Assembly (NCBI RefSeq): GCF_010095445.2 | Contig: NZ_WFGV02000043.1 | Coordinates: forward strand, 1-54,115 | Source of the DNA: Pseudomonas sp. TNT3 | GTDB lineage: Bacteria > Pseudomonadota > Gammaproteobacteria > Pseudomonadales > Pseudomonadaceae | Direction: 5' to 3' | Length of the DNA stretch: 54,115 nucleotides | Shown: positions 1 to 8,672 of the stretch, piece after piece | Layout of the letters: each line of letters opens with the position of its first letter | How positions within the stretch are numbered: the first letter of the stretch is position 1 | Translations under genes and position numbers: made by a program | Notes under the pieces: model-generated | Database searches by the model: none | What the model was told of the DNA's origin: nothing | What the model saw: the letters and a program-made list of their open reading frames with translations, nothing else

Positions 1-635
1 CCGTGGAAGGCATTCGCACCTTCGGTTTCTACAACGCCGGCCAGGATTGCACCGCCGCGTGCCGTATCTACGCCCAGGCCGGCATCTACGAGAAATTTGT
101 CGAGAAGCTCGGTGAGGCGGTGAGCAGTATCAAGTACGGCTTGCAGGACGATCCGTCGACCGAGCTGGGGCCGCTAATCACCGCGCAACACCGCGACCGC
201 GTGGCCGGGTTCGTCGAGCGCGCCGTGGCGCAGTCGCACATCCGTTTGATCACCGGCGGCAAGGCCGTGGAAGGCAACGGGTTCTTCTTTGAACCGACGG
301 TGCTGGCGGATGCGCAGCAGGATGACGAGATCGTCCGCCGCGAAGTGTTCGGCCCGGTGGTGTCGGTAACGAAGTTCACCGACGAAGCGCAGGTGCTGGG
401 TTGGGCCAATGATTCGGACTACGGCCTGGCGTCATCGGTCTGGACCTCGGACGTCGGCCGTGCCCATCGCCTGTCAGCGCGCCTGCAGTACGGCTGCACC
501 TGGGTGAACACGCACTTCATGCTTGTCAGCGAAATGCCCCATGGCGGTCAGAAATTGTCCGGTTACGGGAAGGACATGTCGATGTACGGGTTGGAGGACT
601 ACACCGTGGTACGGCATGTGATGTTCAAGCACTAA
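1..635 (+). CDS. Aldehyde dehydrogenase, gamma-aminobutyraldehyde type, C-terminal part (5' end outside window)
   Basis: This is the C-terminal 211 codons of an NAD-dependent aldehyde dehydrogenase; the reading frame is open from base 3 and no start belongs here. The catalytic segment 'NAGQDCTAACR', with its nucleophilic cysteine, is at the beginning. 'EVFGPVVSV' and the C-terminal 'SGYGKDMSMYGLEDYTVVRH' follow. That C-terminal signature is the one I associate with gamma-aminobutyraldehyde dehydrogenases (PatD/YdcW, putrescine degradation to GABA), so this substrate class is likely but inferred. A full enzyme is about 475 residues, so roughly 260 residues lie upstream of the window. An inverted repeat begins 3 bases after the stop codon. 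Confidence 0.85.
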   Translation, partial: VEGIRTFGFYNAGQDCTAACRIYAQAGIYEKFVEKLGEAVSSIKYGLQDDPSTELGPLITAQHRDRVAGFVERAVAQSHIRLITGGKAVEGNGFFFEPTVLADAQQDDEIVRREVFGPVVSVTKFTDEAQVLGWANDSDYGLASSVWTSDVGRAHRLSARLQYGCTWVNTHFMLVSEMPHGGQKLSGYGKDMSMYGLEDYTVVRHVMFKH

Positions 636-638
636 AAG

Positions 639-773
639 CATCGCCAGCAGGCTGGCTCCCACAGGGTTGTGTTGCGACCGGCCCTGTTGTGGCAAGCCTG
701 CCCACAGGGTCGGGGGATGTACACCAATCCTGTGGGCAACTCAATACAGGTGGGAGCCAGCCTGCTGGCGATG
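639..773. repeat. Paired palindromic repeat between convergent genes
   Basis: A perfect 24-bp inverted repeat, arms 639-662 and 750-773 with core 'CATCGCCAGCAGGCTGGCTC', encloses about 87 bases. It fills the gap between the aldehyde dehydrogenase and a convergent small gene. It is a variant of the common intergenic repeat seen throughout the window and could act as a bidirectional terminator, although it has no T-tract. Confidence 0.75.
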
Positions 774-785
774 GCGACCCTACGG

Positions 786-1022
786 TCACAACGTCCGCTG
801 CCCGTTGCCGATCCCCTTGGCAATGTCCACTCCCCAATCCAGCGCCGCTTCCATATCAAGCAGGTGCGGCTTCGGATCAGGGTCTTCAAAGATGACCGAA
901 CCGTCCGGCCGGTAAACACCGATCAACATCTTCAACGAGCCGTCCCGCAATATTTCCGCTTTTACCTCGATGGTGCATCCGTTCGACAACGTCTCCTTAT
1001 GGTCCAAATGGCGTTCAGTCAT
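786..1022 (-). CDS. Conserved small hypothetical protein (78 aa)
   Basis: I do not recognise the family. The protein has 78 residues, no signal peptide and no membrane segment; its middle ('LIGVYRPDGSVIFEDPDPKP') looks like an antiparallel beta hairpin. The start is well supported by a strong ribosome binding site, GGAGG, 10 bases before the ATG. It is transcribed towards the aldehyde dehydrogenase and divergently from the lactate permease, with 193 bases between the two start codons. Codon use resembles the neighbours, so I take it as real; function unknown. Confidence 0.7.
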   Translation of the reverse strand: MTERHLDHKETLSNGCTIEVKAEILRDGSLKMLIGVYRPDGSVIFEDPDPKPHLLDMEAALDWGVDIAKGIGNGQRTL

Positions 1023-1215
1023 TGCGGCAATCCTCCGGTCGTTGAAGTCCGAGTCAGGTGTTTCCCTGCACTCATGTTAGCTCACCATTTCGCACCAAAA
1101 TGGCCCACTGAACCGCCTGAAAACAGCGCCCTGACAGCGGCGCAATGCCACCTATACTCATAGCCACCGCCCCCTCGGGGTCTGCACGTCCAACAATAAA
1201 AAGCAGAGGTGGAAC

Positions 1216-2979
1216 ATGGTTTGGCAGCAAATCTACGATCCGTTCAACAACCCGGTCATATCCACGATCATGGCCGCCGTGCCGGTCGTGGTGATGCTGG
1301 CGTCCCTGGCTTTCTTTCACATCAAGGCGCATCTCGCTGCACTGCTTGCCTTGGCATCGGCCTTGCTGATCGCCATTTTTGCCTTCGGCATGCCTGCGAA
1401 CATGGCAGGCTCCGCAGCGCTGTTCGGTGCCGCCAATGGCTTGCTGCCGATTGGCTGGATCGTGCTCAACATTATTTTCCTGCACCGGCTGACCACCGAG
1501 AACGGTTCGTTCAAGGTGCTGCAAGACTCGCTGGCGCGGATTACCGATGACCGACGCTTGCAACTGCTGCTGATCGCGTTTTGCTTCGGTGCGTTCTTCG
1601 AAGGGGCTGCCGGGTTCGGGACCCCGGTGGCGGTGACCGGTGCCATTCTGATCGGCCTGGGCTTTTCTCCCCTCGCCGCGTCCGGTCTGGCATTGATCGC
1701 CAACACCGCGCCGGTCGCCTTCGGGGCGCTGGGCACACCGATCATTACCCTGGCCAAAGTGACCGGGCTGGATGAAATGGAACTGTCGATGATGGTTGGC
1801 CGGCAGCTACCGTTTTTCTCGGTGCTCGTGCCGTTCTGGTTGATCTGGGCGTTCGCGGGCTGGCGCAAAATGCTCGAAGTCTGGCCGGCGATCCTGGTGG
1901 CCGGGGTCAGTTTTGCGGTACCGCAGTTCCTCGTGTCCAACTACCACGGGCCGATGCTGGTGGATGTGATCGCGGCGCTGATCTCCATGGCTTGCCTGGC
2001 CGGATTCCTCAAGGTGTGGAAACCTGCAACGGTGCACACCTCTGCGGCCCTGTCCGGCCGTGTCGACAATTCAAAAATCGACGCCGAGCATGACAAGAAG
2101 CCCGAACCCACTGCAGCCTTTGCCACCGACGCCAAGCCCGCCGTGATGCGCGCGTGGATGCCGTGGATCATCCTGACCGTCTTCGTGTTTCCCTGGGGCA
2201 CTCAAGGCTTCAAAAACATGTTCGACACCCGTCCGGCCATCGACCCGGTCACCCACTCGGCCAAGCTTGATCCACAGGGCAAGCCGATGCGCGAAGCGAA
2301 CCCGATCTTCTCGCCGGCCCTGACATTCACCACCTTGCACCAGCAAGTCGAGAAGGTGCCGCCCGTGGTGCCGGCACCAAAAACCGAGGAGGCGATCTAC
2401 AAGTTCAACTGGTTCACGGCGACCGGGAGCGGGATCCTGTTTTCAGCGATCCTCGGCGGGCTGCTGATGGGCTATTCCATCCCGCAGCTGATCAGCCAGT
2501 ACGTGCGAACGTTGTGGGTGGTGCGCTATTCGCTGATCACCATCGCGGCGATGCTTGCGCTGGGCTACCTCACCCGCTATTCCGGTCTGGACGCAACCAT
2601 GGGCCTGGCCTTCGCGGCGACGGGCATTTTCTACCCGATGTTCGGCACCCTCCTCGGCTGGCTCGGCGTGGCGCTGACGGGCTCGGACACGGCGTCAAAC
2701 GTGCTCTTTGGTGGCTTGCAGCGCGTCACCGCCGAACAACTGGGGATCAGTCCGGTATTGATGGCCGCAGCCAACAGTTCCGGTGGGGTCATGGGCAAGA
2801 TGGTCGATGCCCAGTCGATCGTCGTGGCGTCCACGGCAACACGCTGGTATGGGCATGAAGGGGAAATTCTGCGCTACGTGTTTTTCCATTCGATTGTCCT
2901 GGCGATTCTGGTCGGCGGGTTGGTGACCTTGCAGGCGTATGTCGCGCCGTTCAGCCATATGGTCGTCGGAGGGCACTGA
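1216..2979 (+). CDS. lldP: L-lactate permease (LldP/LctP family)
   Basis: Inner-membrane proton-coupled uptake of lactate, and probably glycolate. The 587-residue protein is almost entirely hydrophobic, with some 12-14 membrane segments. It carries family signatures 'GAFFEGAAGFGTPVAVTGAI' near residues 117-136, 'ALGTPIITLA' and 'LTGSDTASNVLFGGLQ'. The long hydrophilic stretch around residues 280-395 makes it somewhat longer than the roughly 550-residue E. coli protein. The start follows 'AGAGGTGGAAC'. No lactate dehydrogenase genes (lldD, lutABC) lie beside it, so here it stands alone. A perfect hairpin follows 12 bases after the stop. The exact substrate cannot be read from the sequence. Confidence 0.9.
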   Translation: MVWQQIYDPFNNPVISTIMAAVPVVVMLASLAFFHIKAHLAALLALASALLIAIFAFGMPANMAGSAALFGAANGLLPIGWIVLNIIFLHRLTTENGSFKVLQDSLARITDDRRLQLLLIAFCFGAFFEGAAGFGTPVAVTGAILIGLGFSPLAASGLALIANTAPVAFGALGTPIITLAKVTGLDEMELSMMVGRQLPFFSVLVPFWLIWAFAGWRKMLEVWPAILVAGVSFAVPQFLVSNYHGPMLVDVIAALISMACLAGFLKVWKPATVHTSAALSGRVDNSKIDAEHDKKPEPTAAFATDAKPAVMRAWMPWIILTVFVFPWGTQGFKNMFDTRPAIDPVTHSAKLDPQGKPMREANPIFSPALTFTTLHQQVEKVPPVVPAPKTEEAIYKFNWFTATGSGILFSAILGGLLMGYSIPQLISQYVRTLWVVRYSLITIAAMLALGYLTRYSGLDATMGLAFAATGIFYPMFGTLLGWLGVALTGSDTASNVLFGGLQRVTAEQLGISPVLMAAANSSGGVMGKMVDAQSIVVASTATRWYGHEGEILRYVFFHSIVLAILVGGLVTLQAYVAPFSHMVVGGH

Positions 2980-2991
2980 CATTCAATCAAG

Positions 2992-3027
2992 ACCTGTGGC
3001 GAGGGAGCTTGCTCCCTCGCCACAGGT
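2992..3027. repeat. Perfect 17-bp hairpin of the GTGGCGAGGGAGC repeat type
   Basis: Arms 2992-3008 and 3011-3027 are perfectly complementary with a 2-base loop. It sits between lldP and the following hydrolase gene. It is one of several copies of this repeat type in the window (also near 17.1, 39.5, 43.1, 43.7 and 47.7 kb). It may terminate lldP transcription or stabilise mRNA 3' ends. Confidence 0.8.
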
Positions 3028-3069
3028 GCAGTGTTGCGATTAAGAAATCAGCCAACAGGAGGTAGACCG

Positions 3070-3957
3070 ATGACGCGTCTCACTGCGAAAGACTTTTCCC
3101 CGCAATTGCTCGAACTCTATGACTACTACGCTCACGGCAAGATCAATCGGCGCGAATTTCTGGACCGTGCGGCGCTGTTCACCCTCGGTGGTTTGACTGC
3201 CAGCGCCCTGCTGACTGCCCTGAGCCCGAACTACGCCCTCGCCGAGCAAGTGGAATTCACCGACCCGGACATCGTCGCCGAGTACATCACCTACCCTTCG
3301 CCCAAGGGTAACGGCCAGGTTCGTGCCTATCAGGTCAGACCGGCGAAGGTCACAGGCAAGGTGCCGGCGGTGGTGGTCGTGCATGAAAATCGCGGGCTCA
3401 ACCCTTACATCGAAGACGTCGCCCGGCGTGTGGCCAAGGCCGGTTTCATCGCCCTCGCCCCCGATGGACTGACGTCCGTGGGTGGCTATCCAGGCAACGA
3501 TGACAAGGGGCGCGAGCTGCAAGCCACGGTCGATCCGGAAAAGCTCATGAATGATTTTTTCGCGGCCATCGAGTGGCTGATGAAGCACGACATGGGCACC
3601 GGGAAAGTCGGTATCACCGGTTTCTGCTACGGCGGCGGGGTCGCCAATGCGGCGGCCGTGGCTTATCCGGAACTGGGCGCCGCCGTGTCTTTCTACGGTC
3701 GCCAGCCTGAGGCAAAGGACGTGCCCCGGATCAAGGCCCCGGTGATGCTTCACTACGGCGAACTGGACACGCGCATCAACGAAGGCTGGCCCGCGTATGA
3801 GCAGGCGCTGAAAGCTGCGGGCAAGACGTACGAGGCGTACATCTACCCCGGCGCCAACCACGGCTTTCATAACGACTCGACACCCCGCTACGACGAGGCG
3901 GCGGCGAAGCTGGCGTGGGACCGCACACTGGCGTGGTTTCGGCGTTATCTGGTTTAA
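3070..3957 (+). CDS. Exported dienelactone hydrolase family protein (YghX-like)
   Basis: An alpha/beta hydrolase of the dienelactone hydrolase family, 295 aa. The N-terminus holds a twin-arginine-like signal, 'NRREFL' at residues 26-31, followed by a hydrophobic stretch ending 'ALAEQ', so periplasmic location is expected. The catalytic triad is visible: Cys186 in 'GFCYGGG', Asp233 in 'GELDTR' and His264 in 'GANHGFH'. The ATG at 3070 follows AGGAGGT and is chosen over upstream starts. Known family members hydrolyse dienelactones or other esters; the true substrate is unknown. No catechol pathway genes are adjacent. The gene ends about 94 bases before a siderophore receptor gene, probably in a separate transcript. 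Confidence 0.85.
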   Translation: MTRLTAKDFSPQLLELYDYYAHGKINRREFLDRAALFTLGGLTASALLTALSPNYALAEQVEFTDPDIVAEYITYPSPKGNGQVRAYQVRPAKVTGKVPAVVVVHENRGLNPYIEDVARRVAKAGFIALAPDGLTSVGGYPGNDDKGRELQATVDPEKLMNDFFAAIEWLMKHDMGTGKVGITGFCYGGGVANAAAVAYPELGAAVSFYGRQPEAKDVPRIKAPVMLHYGELDTRINEGWPAYEQALKAAGKTYEAYIYPGANHGFHNDSTPRYDEAAAKLAWDRTLAWFRRYLV

Positions 3958-4051
3958 AAGCAATGCGACGACGCACTAACACATCCCGATCCCGATACGT
4001 CCTCTGTATGATGGCGCGCTTTTAGCGCGGGTCATTCATCGAGGAGTTTTC

Positions 4052-6232
4052 ATGGGCAGGCATTACCGGACACGTCACAAGGGAATGTCCGCTCCGCGGT
4101 TCGCGCTCAACTGCTTCACTCTGGGCCTGCTCTCGGCCAACACCGCCCTGGCCGCCGAAACCGAGCTGCCGGCGCTGACCGTCACCGGCGAAGACACCTC
4201 CGGCTATCAAGCCGACAGCGCATCGGTCATTGGTTTCGATGCCGCCCCCTTGCTTGACACGCCGGCGTCGATTTCGGTTTTCAACGACGCCCTGATCAAG
4301 GATCAACAGGCCCGCCTGCTCAGCGAAGTGCTGCGCAACGATGCATCGGTCGGCCAGAGCTACGCGCCGGTCGGCTACTACGAAAACTTCGTGGTGCGCG
4401 GCTTCTCGTTGAATTCCGCCAGTAGCTACAAGATCAACGGGCGCACCATCACTGGCGAACAGAACGTCGGGCTGGAAAACAAACAACAGGTGGAGTTGCT
4501 CAAGGGGCTTTCCGGCCTGGAAAGTGGCGTCTCCGAACCGGGCGGACTGGTCAACTACGTGACCAAACGCCCCACCGATGTGCGTTCGGTAACCGTGTCG
4601 ACGGATGATCGGGGCAGCGGCTACCTGGCCACCGATGTCGGCGGTTTCTTCGGCAGCGAGCAGCAGTTCGGACTGCGCGCCAACCTCGCCCATGAAGACA
4701 TTCATTCGTATGTCGAACACACCAACGGCCAGCGGGATTTCGCCTCCCTGGCGTTTGACTGGAACATCAGCCCTGACGCGCTCCTGCAACTGGACGCGGA
4801 ATACCAGACCAAGGAACAGCGCTCGGCACCGGGCTACCAGCTACTCGGTGGCACGACGCTGCCGCACCACGCCTCACCGAAAAAACTGCTGGCTCACCAG
4901 AGCGGTTCCAGGCCGGTCACCACCGATGCGCTGAACCTCAACGGCAACTTCGAATACCGTTTCAGCGACGACTGGAAAGGCAACCTCAGCGCGTCGCGCA
5001 GCCGAGTGGTGATCGACGATTACAGTTCTTTCGCCTGGGGCTGCTACGGCGCCGCCAGTTGCGCCGACGCCGCGGTGCCGAACTACTTCAGCCCCGAAGG
5101 CGACTACGACATCTATGATTTCCGCAGCCCCGACGACACCCGCCGCAATGACGAGGTCCAGGCGACACTCAGCGGGCGTTTCGACACGGCCGGCCTCGGG
5201 CACGAACTGACTGTTGGTACCAGTGCATTTCGCCGGGTGGTGGATAAACGCGACCCGATCAACGTGATGATCGGCAGCGGCAACATCGACCGCGAACCGG
5301 AAGACTTCGCCCGCTACGACGGACCACTCAACGATTCCTTCCGCCGTCTGGACAGTCGCCAGTACGGAGTGTTTTTCAATGACCGGATCAGTTTCAACGA
5401 ACGCTGGCAAACCGTGCTGGGCGGACGCGAAGTGCGACTGGATGAAGAAACCTTCGACAGCCAGGGCGACACCACGCGCCATACCCAGCGGTATGAATTC
5501 CTGCCCCAGGCCGCGCTGATCTACAAGCCGGTGCACAACCTGTCGTTGTATACCCGTTACAGCAAAGGGCTGTCCCTGGGCGGCGAAGCGGCCTGGTTCA
5601 CTACCAACGCGTTCGAGATCCTGGCGCCAACGGTTTCCCGGCAGATCGAGGCAGGGATCAAGTACGACTGGCAGCGCATGACCCTGGGCGCGGCGCTGTT
5701 CCAGATTCGTCAGGACTACCAATACGCCCGGCCGAATGACGACGGCACCTTTACCTTTGCCCAACAGGGCGAACAGAAAAACACCGGGCTGGAACTCTCG
5801 GCCAACGGTTGGGCCACGCAGCGCCTGCAGATCAGCGCCAGCGTTGCGGCGATTCGATCGCGGGTGACCGGTACCGGTACGCCTGCTTATGAAGGCCACC
5901 AGACGATCAATGTGCCGACGATGCGTGCCAGCCTTTATGGGGATTATGCGCTGCCGTGGGTCGAGGGTCTGGCAGTGCTGGGCGGCGTGCAGTACAGCGC
6001 CAGCAAGTACGCCAGTCAGGTGGGTGAAGTCGAGACGGGGGCGTATGCGATCTTCAACGTGGGGAGTCGCTTCAGTACGCGCATCGACGGCTATGAGACG
6101 GTGTTCCGGCTGAGCGTGGACAACCTGTTTGATAAGCGCTATTGGCGCGATGCGGGTGAATACATGGGGGATGACTATGTGTTCCAGGGCGCGCCACTGA
6201 CCGCACGGCTGAGTGCTTCGATCAACTTCTGA
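4052..6232 (+). CDS. TonB-dependent siderophore receptor
   Basis: Outer-membrane receptor of 726 aa for ferric-siderophore uptake. It has a signal peptide ending near 'ANTALAAE' (residues 29-36), a TonB box-like 'LPALTVTGE', a plug domain (about 60-180, with 'VVRGFSLN') and a 22-strand-type barrel closing with '...SASINF', the terminal Phe expected for BAM insertion. There is no N-terminal STN signalling domain, so it is a simple receptor rather than a transducer. The start is supported by GAGGAG. A short perfect hairpin (CGCGCT-TTT-AGCGCG, 4015-4029) lies in the 5' leader; I could not identify a convincing Fur box. No biosynthesis or sigma-factor genes are adjacent, so it may serve xenosiderophore uptake. 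Confidence 0.9.
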   Translation: MGRHYRTRHKGMSAPRFALNCFTLGLLSANTALAAETELPALTVTGEDTSGYQADSASVIGFDAAPLLDTPASISVFNDALIKDQQARLLSEVLRNDASVGQSYAPVGYYENFVVRGFSLNSASSYKINGRTITGEQNVGLENKQQVELLKGLSGLESGVSEPGGLVNYVTKRPTDVRSVTVSTDDRGSGYLATDVGGFFGSEQQFGLRANLAHEDIHSYVEHTNGQRDFASLAFDWNISPDALLQLDAEYQTKEQRSAPGYQLLGGTTLPHHASPKKLLAHQSGSRPVTTDALNLNGNFEYRFSDDWKGNLSASRSRVVIDDYSSFAWGCYGAASCADAAVPNYFSPEGDYDIYDFRSPDDTRRNDEVQATLSGRFDTAGLGHELTVGTSAFRRVVDKRDPINVMIGSGNIDREPEDFARYDGPLNDSFRRLDSRQYGVFFNDRISFNERWQTVLGGREVRLDEETFDSQGDTTRHTQRYEFLPQAALIYKPVHNLSLYTRYSKGLSLGGEAAWFTTNAFEILAPTVSRQIEAGIKYDWQRMTLGAALFQIRQDYQYARPNDDGTFTFAQQGEQKNTGLELSANGWATQRLQISASVAAIRSRVTGTGTPAYEGHQTINVPTMRASLYGDYALPWVEGLAVLGGVQYSASKYASQVGEVETGAYAIFNVGSRFSTRIDGYETVFRLSVDNLFDKRYWRDAGEYMGDDYVFQGAPLTARLSASINF

Positions 6233-6293
6233 TCCGGGAGCATGGTGTTGGAGGCGGTGGCATATCCAGCATCTTCGTTACCTGACACGGCGT

Positions 6294-6661
6294 CATCGCG
6301 AGCAGGCTCACTCCCACAGGGGATCGGTTGAGGACAAAAATCTTTGTTCAATGCAAATCCCTGTGGGAGCCGAGCTTGCTCGCGATATCGCCCGTCCAGC
6401 CACTACCTGCATGCCTGACACACCGCCATCGCGGGCAAGCCCAGCTCCCACAGTTGATCGATGGTGCACACAAAGGCCAGATTCGCCGACGATCCTCTGT
6501 AGGAGTGAGCCTGCTCGCGATAGCGGTAGGAAATTCAACATCGAAGTCGCCTGACACGGCCCCATCGCGAGCAGGCTCACTCCTACATTTTGATCGGCGG
6601 TGAGCACTGGATCTGCGTCCAGCTCAGTTCCCCTGTGGGAGCGGGCTTGCTCGCGATAGCG
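6294..6661. repeat. Cluster of six alternating palindromic repeats
   Basis: The 527-base gap between the receptor and the SRAP gene holds six copies of the 'CGCGAGCAGGCTCGCTCC' type at about 6294-6319, 6362-6390, 6427-6453, 6498-6525, 6565-6589 and 6634-6661. Orientation alternates strictly, so neighbouring copies can pair in several ways. No convincing gene was found here. Confidence 0.8.
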
Positions 6662-6759
6662 GTGGGACATTCAGCATCGAGGTCGCCTGACACGACCTGC
6701 TCCGGCGGCATTGCGACAATCTGCACCTATGCTGAAACTATCCAACCGAGGATCACCCA

Positions 6760-7440
6760 ATGTGCGGACGTTTGTCGCAATACCGGGGTATTCACGATTT
6801 CGTCGCCGCGCTGAGCATTCCAGACGCGATGATCAATCACGTCGGTGATGAGCCGCTGGCCCGCTACAACGCCGCGCCTACCACCCAACTCGCCCTGCTG
6901 CATCTGGAAGACGACGGTCTGCACGCCGACACGGTTCGTTGGGGATGGCGCCCGCACTGGGCCAAGGATCGCCCGCCGCCGATCAATGCGCGTGTTGAAA
7001 AAGTCGCCCTTGGGCCTTTCTTTCGGGCGATCTGGCCGCACCGGGCGATTGTGCCGATCGACAACTGGTTCGAATGGGTGGAGGCCACGGACAAGACGAA
7101 GCAGCCCTGGCTCATCCGCCGCAAAGACCGCGAACCGGTTTTCTGCGCCGCCATCGGCCAGTTCCCCAGCCGAGGCGCCGAGCCGCGGGCGGATGACGGA
7201 TTCGTTATTGTCACGGCGGACAGCGCTGGCGGCATGCTCGACATCCATGACCGGCGCCCGATCGTATTGTCACCCGAACTTGCGCGGGAGTGGCTTGATC
7301 CTGCGACCCCGAGGGAACGCGCAGAACAGATAGCGCTGATGCAAGGTGAAAGCAGTGACGTTTTCGAGTGGCACAAGGTGGACAAAGCCGTCGGCAATTC
7401 AAGAAACCAGGGGGCGGCGTTAATTGAGAAAGTTGCTTGA
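6760..7440 (+). CDS. SRAP-domain protein (YedK/HMCES family)
   Basis: Self-cleaving DNA-repair protein of 226 aa that in characterised relatives forms a thiazolidine cross-link with abasic sites in single-stranded DNA. The diagnostic features are present. Cys2 becomes N-terminal after Met removal ('MCGR'). 'RYNAAPT' is at residues 35-41, 'INAR' at 75-78, 'DNWFEW' with the conserved Glu105, and a His-containing motif 'IHDRRP' at 162-167. The last is usually written HxRMP, so Met is replaced by Arg here. The ATG fits the invariant MCGR start. It is flanked by a repeat cluster upstream and a long AT-richer leader downstream. No SOS box was identified. Confidence 0.9.
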   Translation: MCGRLSQYRGIHDFVAALSIPDAMINHVGDEPLARYNAAPTTQLALLHLEDDGLHADTVRWGWRPHWAKDRPPPINARVEKVALGPFFRAIWPHRAIVPIDNWFEWVEATDKTKQPWLIRRKDREPVFCAAIGQFPSRGAEPRADDGFVIVTADSAGGMLDIHDRRPIVLSPELAREWLDPATPRERAEQIALMQGESSDVFEWHKVDKAVGNSRNQGAALIEKVA

Positions 7441-7641
7441 ACACTTCAACGAATCAGTCTTAGTTGTATAGACAGGCCGATAAGTTAAATCGTTACACTC
7501 ACTGTTTCATCCAGGAAACACTGCCTGGAAAAAGTGGCAGTTTGCCGCCTCCACCGCCTGTCTGACATTTCGATTGTCATACATACATTTGAGACGACTG
7601 CCGCTAGCATGCGCGCCGCCATTCCCATGGCCTCAGCTTGA

Positions 7642-7977
7642 TTGACCGAAGAGTCAACAAGCGAAAAAGGAGCCCCTGAAACTCAAGCCTTGCAGAGAAT
7701 TAAGTTGCGCGACGATTTATCTACCAATGTACCTGGTGGTCTGGAGTGTGTTTTTCTTTCGACCACTGAACGCTATGCACTCGATTGTTTTATCGGGCAA
7801 TACATCAACACCCGAAACCTGCACTCAATACCCGCTATTGAAGCGGCCCTGCGCGCCGCCTTGCGCAACTATCCGGGTAAACATCCGGTGATGGTCAATG
7901 AACTGAATGCCTGGATCGACAAGACGTTGGGTTATCGAGCGGCACACCCTGATGAGCTGCTTGTGGAAGATGTTTGA
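7642..7977 (+). CDS. Small hypothetical protein, start uncertain
   Basis: The frame opens with TTG directly after an in-frame stop and encodes up to 111 aa; I do not recognise the family. The well-formed part begins near 'GGLECVFLSTTERYALDCF' and ends with an acidic tail 'DELLVEDV'. It has no signal peptide or membrane segment and appears mostly alpha-helical. The ribosome binding site is unclear: AAGGAG at about 7668-7673 is followed by no in-frame start at normal distance. A second TTG at 7702, preceded by AGAGA, would give 91 aa. Upstream, 7441-7641 is an AT-richer leader that probably contains the promoter. Confidence 0.55.
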   Translation: MTEESTSEKGAPETQALQRIKLRDDLSTNVPGGLECVFLSTTERYALDCFIGQYINTRNLHSIPAIEAALRAALRNYPGKHPVMVNELNAWIDKTLGYRAAHPDELLVEDV

Positions 7978-8034
7978 GGCGACTCGACAGGGTTTGCTTA
8001 TTCGTCGTGACCGCAAAAAATCAGCAGATCAAGA

Positions 8035-8115
8035 TCAAAAGATCGCAGCCTCCGGCGGCTCACATGGATCGTGAGAGATGCCGAAGGCTCGGGCCGCGTG
8101 CGGACGATCTTTTGA
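8035..8115. repeat. AAAAGATCGCAGCC-type inverted repeat
   Basis: Outer arms TCAAAAGATCG (8035-8045) and CGATCTTTTGA (8105-8115) are perfect complements, with GC-rich imperfect pairing inside. The element lies between two convergent small genes and could terminate both. Confidence 0.7.
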
Positions 8116-8120
8116 CCTGA

Positions 8121-8291
8121 TTAAGGTTTTAGAGGGAACTCTCTGTCGCGGTCCGACAATTCTTTACCATCGTCGGGATGCTTCCAGTCCGGCGAAGAAC
8201 GTCGCTGGCGCTGAATCTCTTCTTCCGTTGGTTCATCCGTGTCTTCATTCACGCCATTATCCGAGCCTGGATGCTTGGGATCATTTGCCAT
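8121..8291 (-). CDS. Small acidic/charged hypothetical protein (56 aa)
   Basis: A short gene of 57 codons including the stop. It begins ATG at 8291, behind a good ribosome binding site (AGAGGTG, 4 bases before the start codon), and ends at 8121, just before the inverted repeat. The product is very hydrophilic: it starts 'MANDPKHPGSDNGVNEDTDE', continues with 'PTEEEIQRQRRSSPDWKHPD' and ends 'EFPLKP'. It has no cysteine, signal or membrane segment and is probably intrinsically disordered. Similar tiny charged proteins are common in Pseudomonas, but I cannot name this one. Translation is supported by the ribosome binding site and a normal codon pattern. Confidence 0.6.
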   Translation of the reverse strand: MANDPKHPGSDNGVNEDTDEPTEEEIQRQRRSSPDWKHPDDGKELSDRDREFPLKP

Positions 8292-8357
8292 GTTCACCTC
8301 TCTTCCTGAAGGGATCAGTCATCAGGTTTCAGCGTAGAACACATTCCGGCATCTGGC

Positions 8358-8672
8358 TCACAGCCACCAACGCAGCAAGAAGAAAAACGCCATGCTCAAC
8401 AACATGCTCAGCAGCGTGTTGCGGGTGTAAATCACCAGCGCAACGGCCACCAACGAGCTGATCAGGTACGGATTGTCCCACTGCAGGTTCAGTTGCCTGT
8501 CGGGCATGAATACGATCGGCCCGCAGATCGCCGTCAACATGCCGGGCACAGCGAACCCCAGGAATTGCCGGACATTACTGCTCAGGCGCACCGGCAGCCG
8601 TGGCTCGAGAAACACGTAGCGGTTGAGAAACACCAACGCGCCCATCCCGAAAATCACCGCCCAGACCATCAT
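8358..8672 (-). CDS. azlD: AzlD family branched-chain amino acid exporter subunit
   Basis: Small integral membrane protein of 104 aa with about three to four hydrophobic segments, typical of AzlD, the small partner of AzlC. 'LNRYVFLEPRLPVRLSSNV' near residues 16-34 and 'AVPGMLTAI' are characteristic of the family. Together the AzlCD proteins export branched-chain amino acids and analogues such as azaleucine in characterised bacteria; the substrate here is inferred. Its start codon overlaps the azlC stop by 4 bases (ATGA), indicating translational coupling. Confidence 0.85.
   Translation of the reverse strand: MMVWAVIFGMGALVFLNRYVFLEPRLPVRLSSNVRQFLGFAVPGMLTAICGPIVFMPDRQLNLQWDNPYLISSLVAVALVIYTRNTLLSMLLSMAFFFLLRWWL

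Noticed and set aside
3040..3963. 307-codon minus-strand frame opposite the dienelactone hydrolase
   Set aside because: Shadow of a gene with an intact catalytic triad and a strong ribosome binding site.
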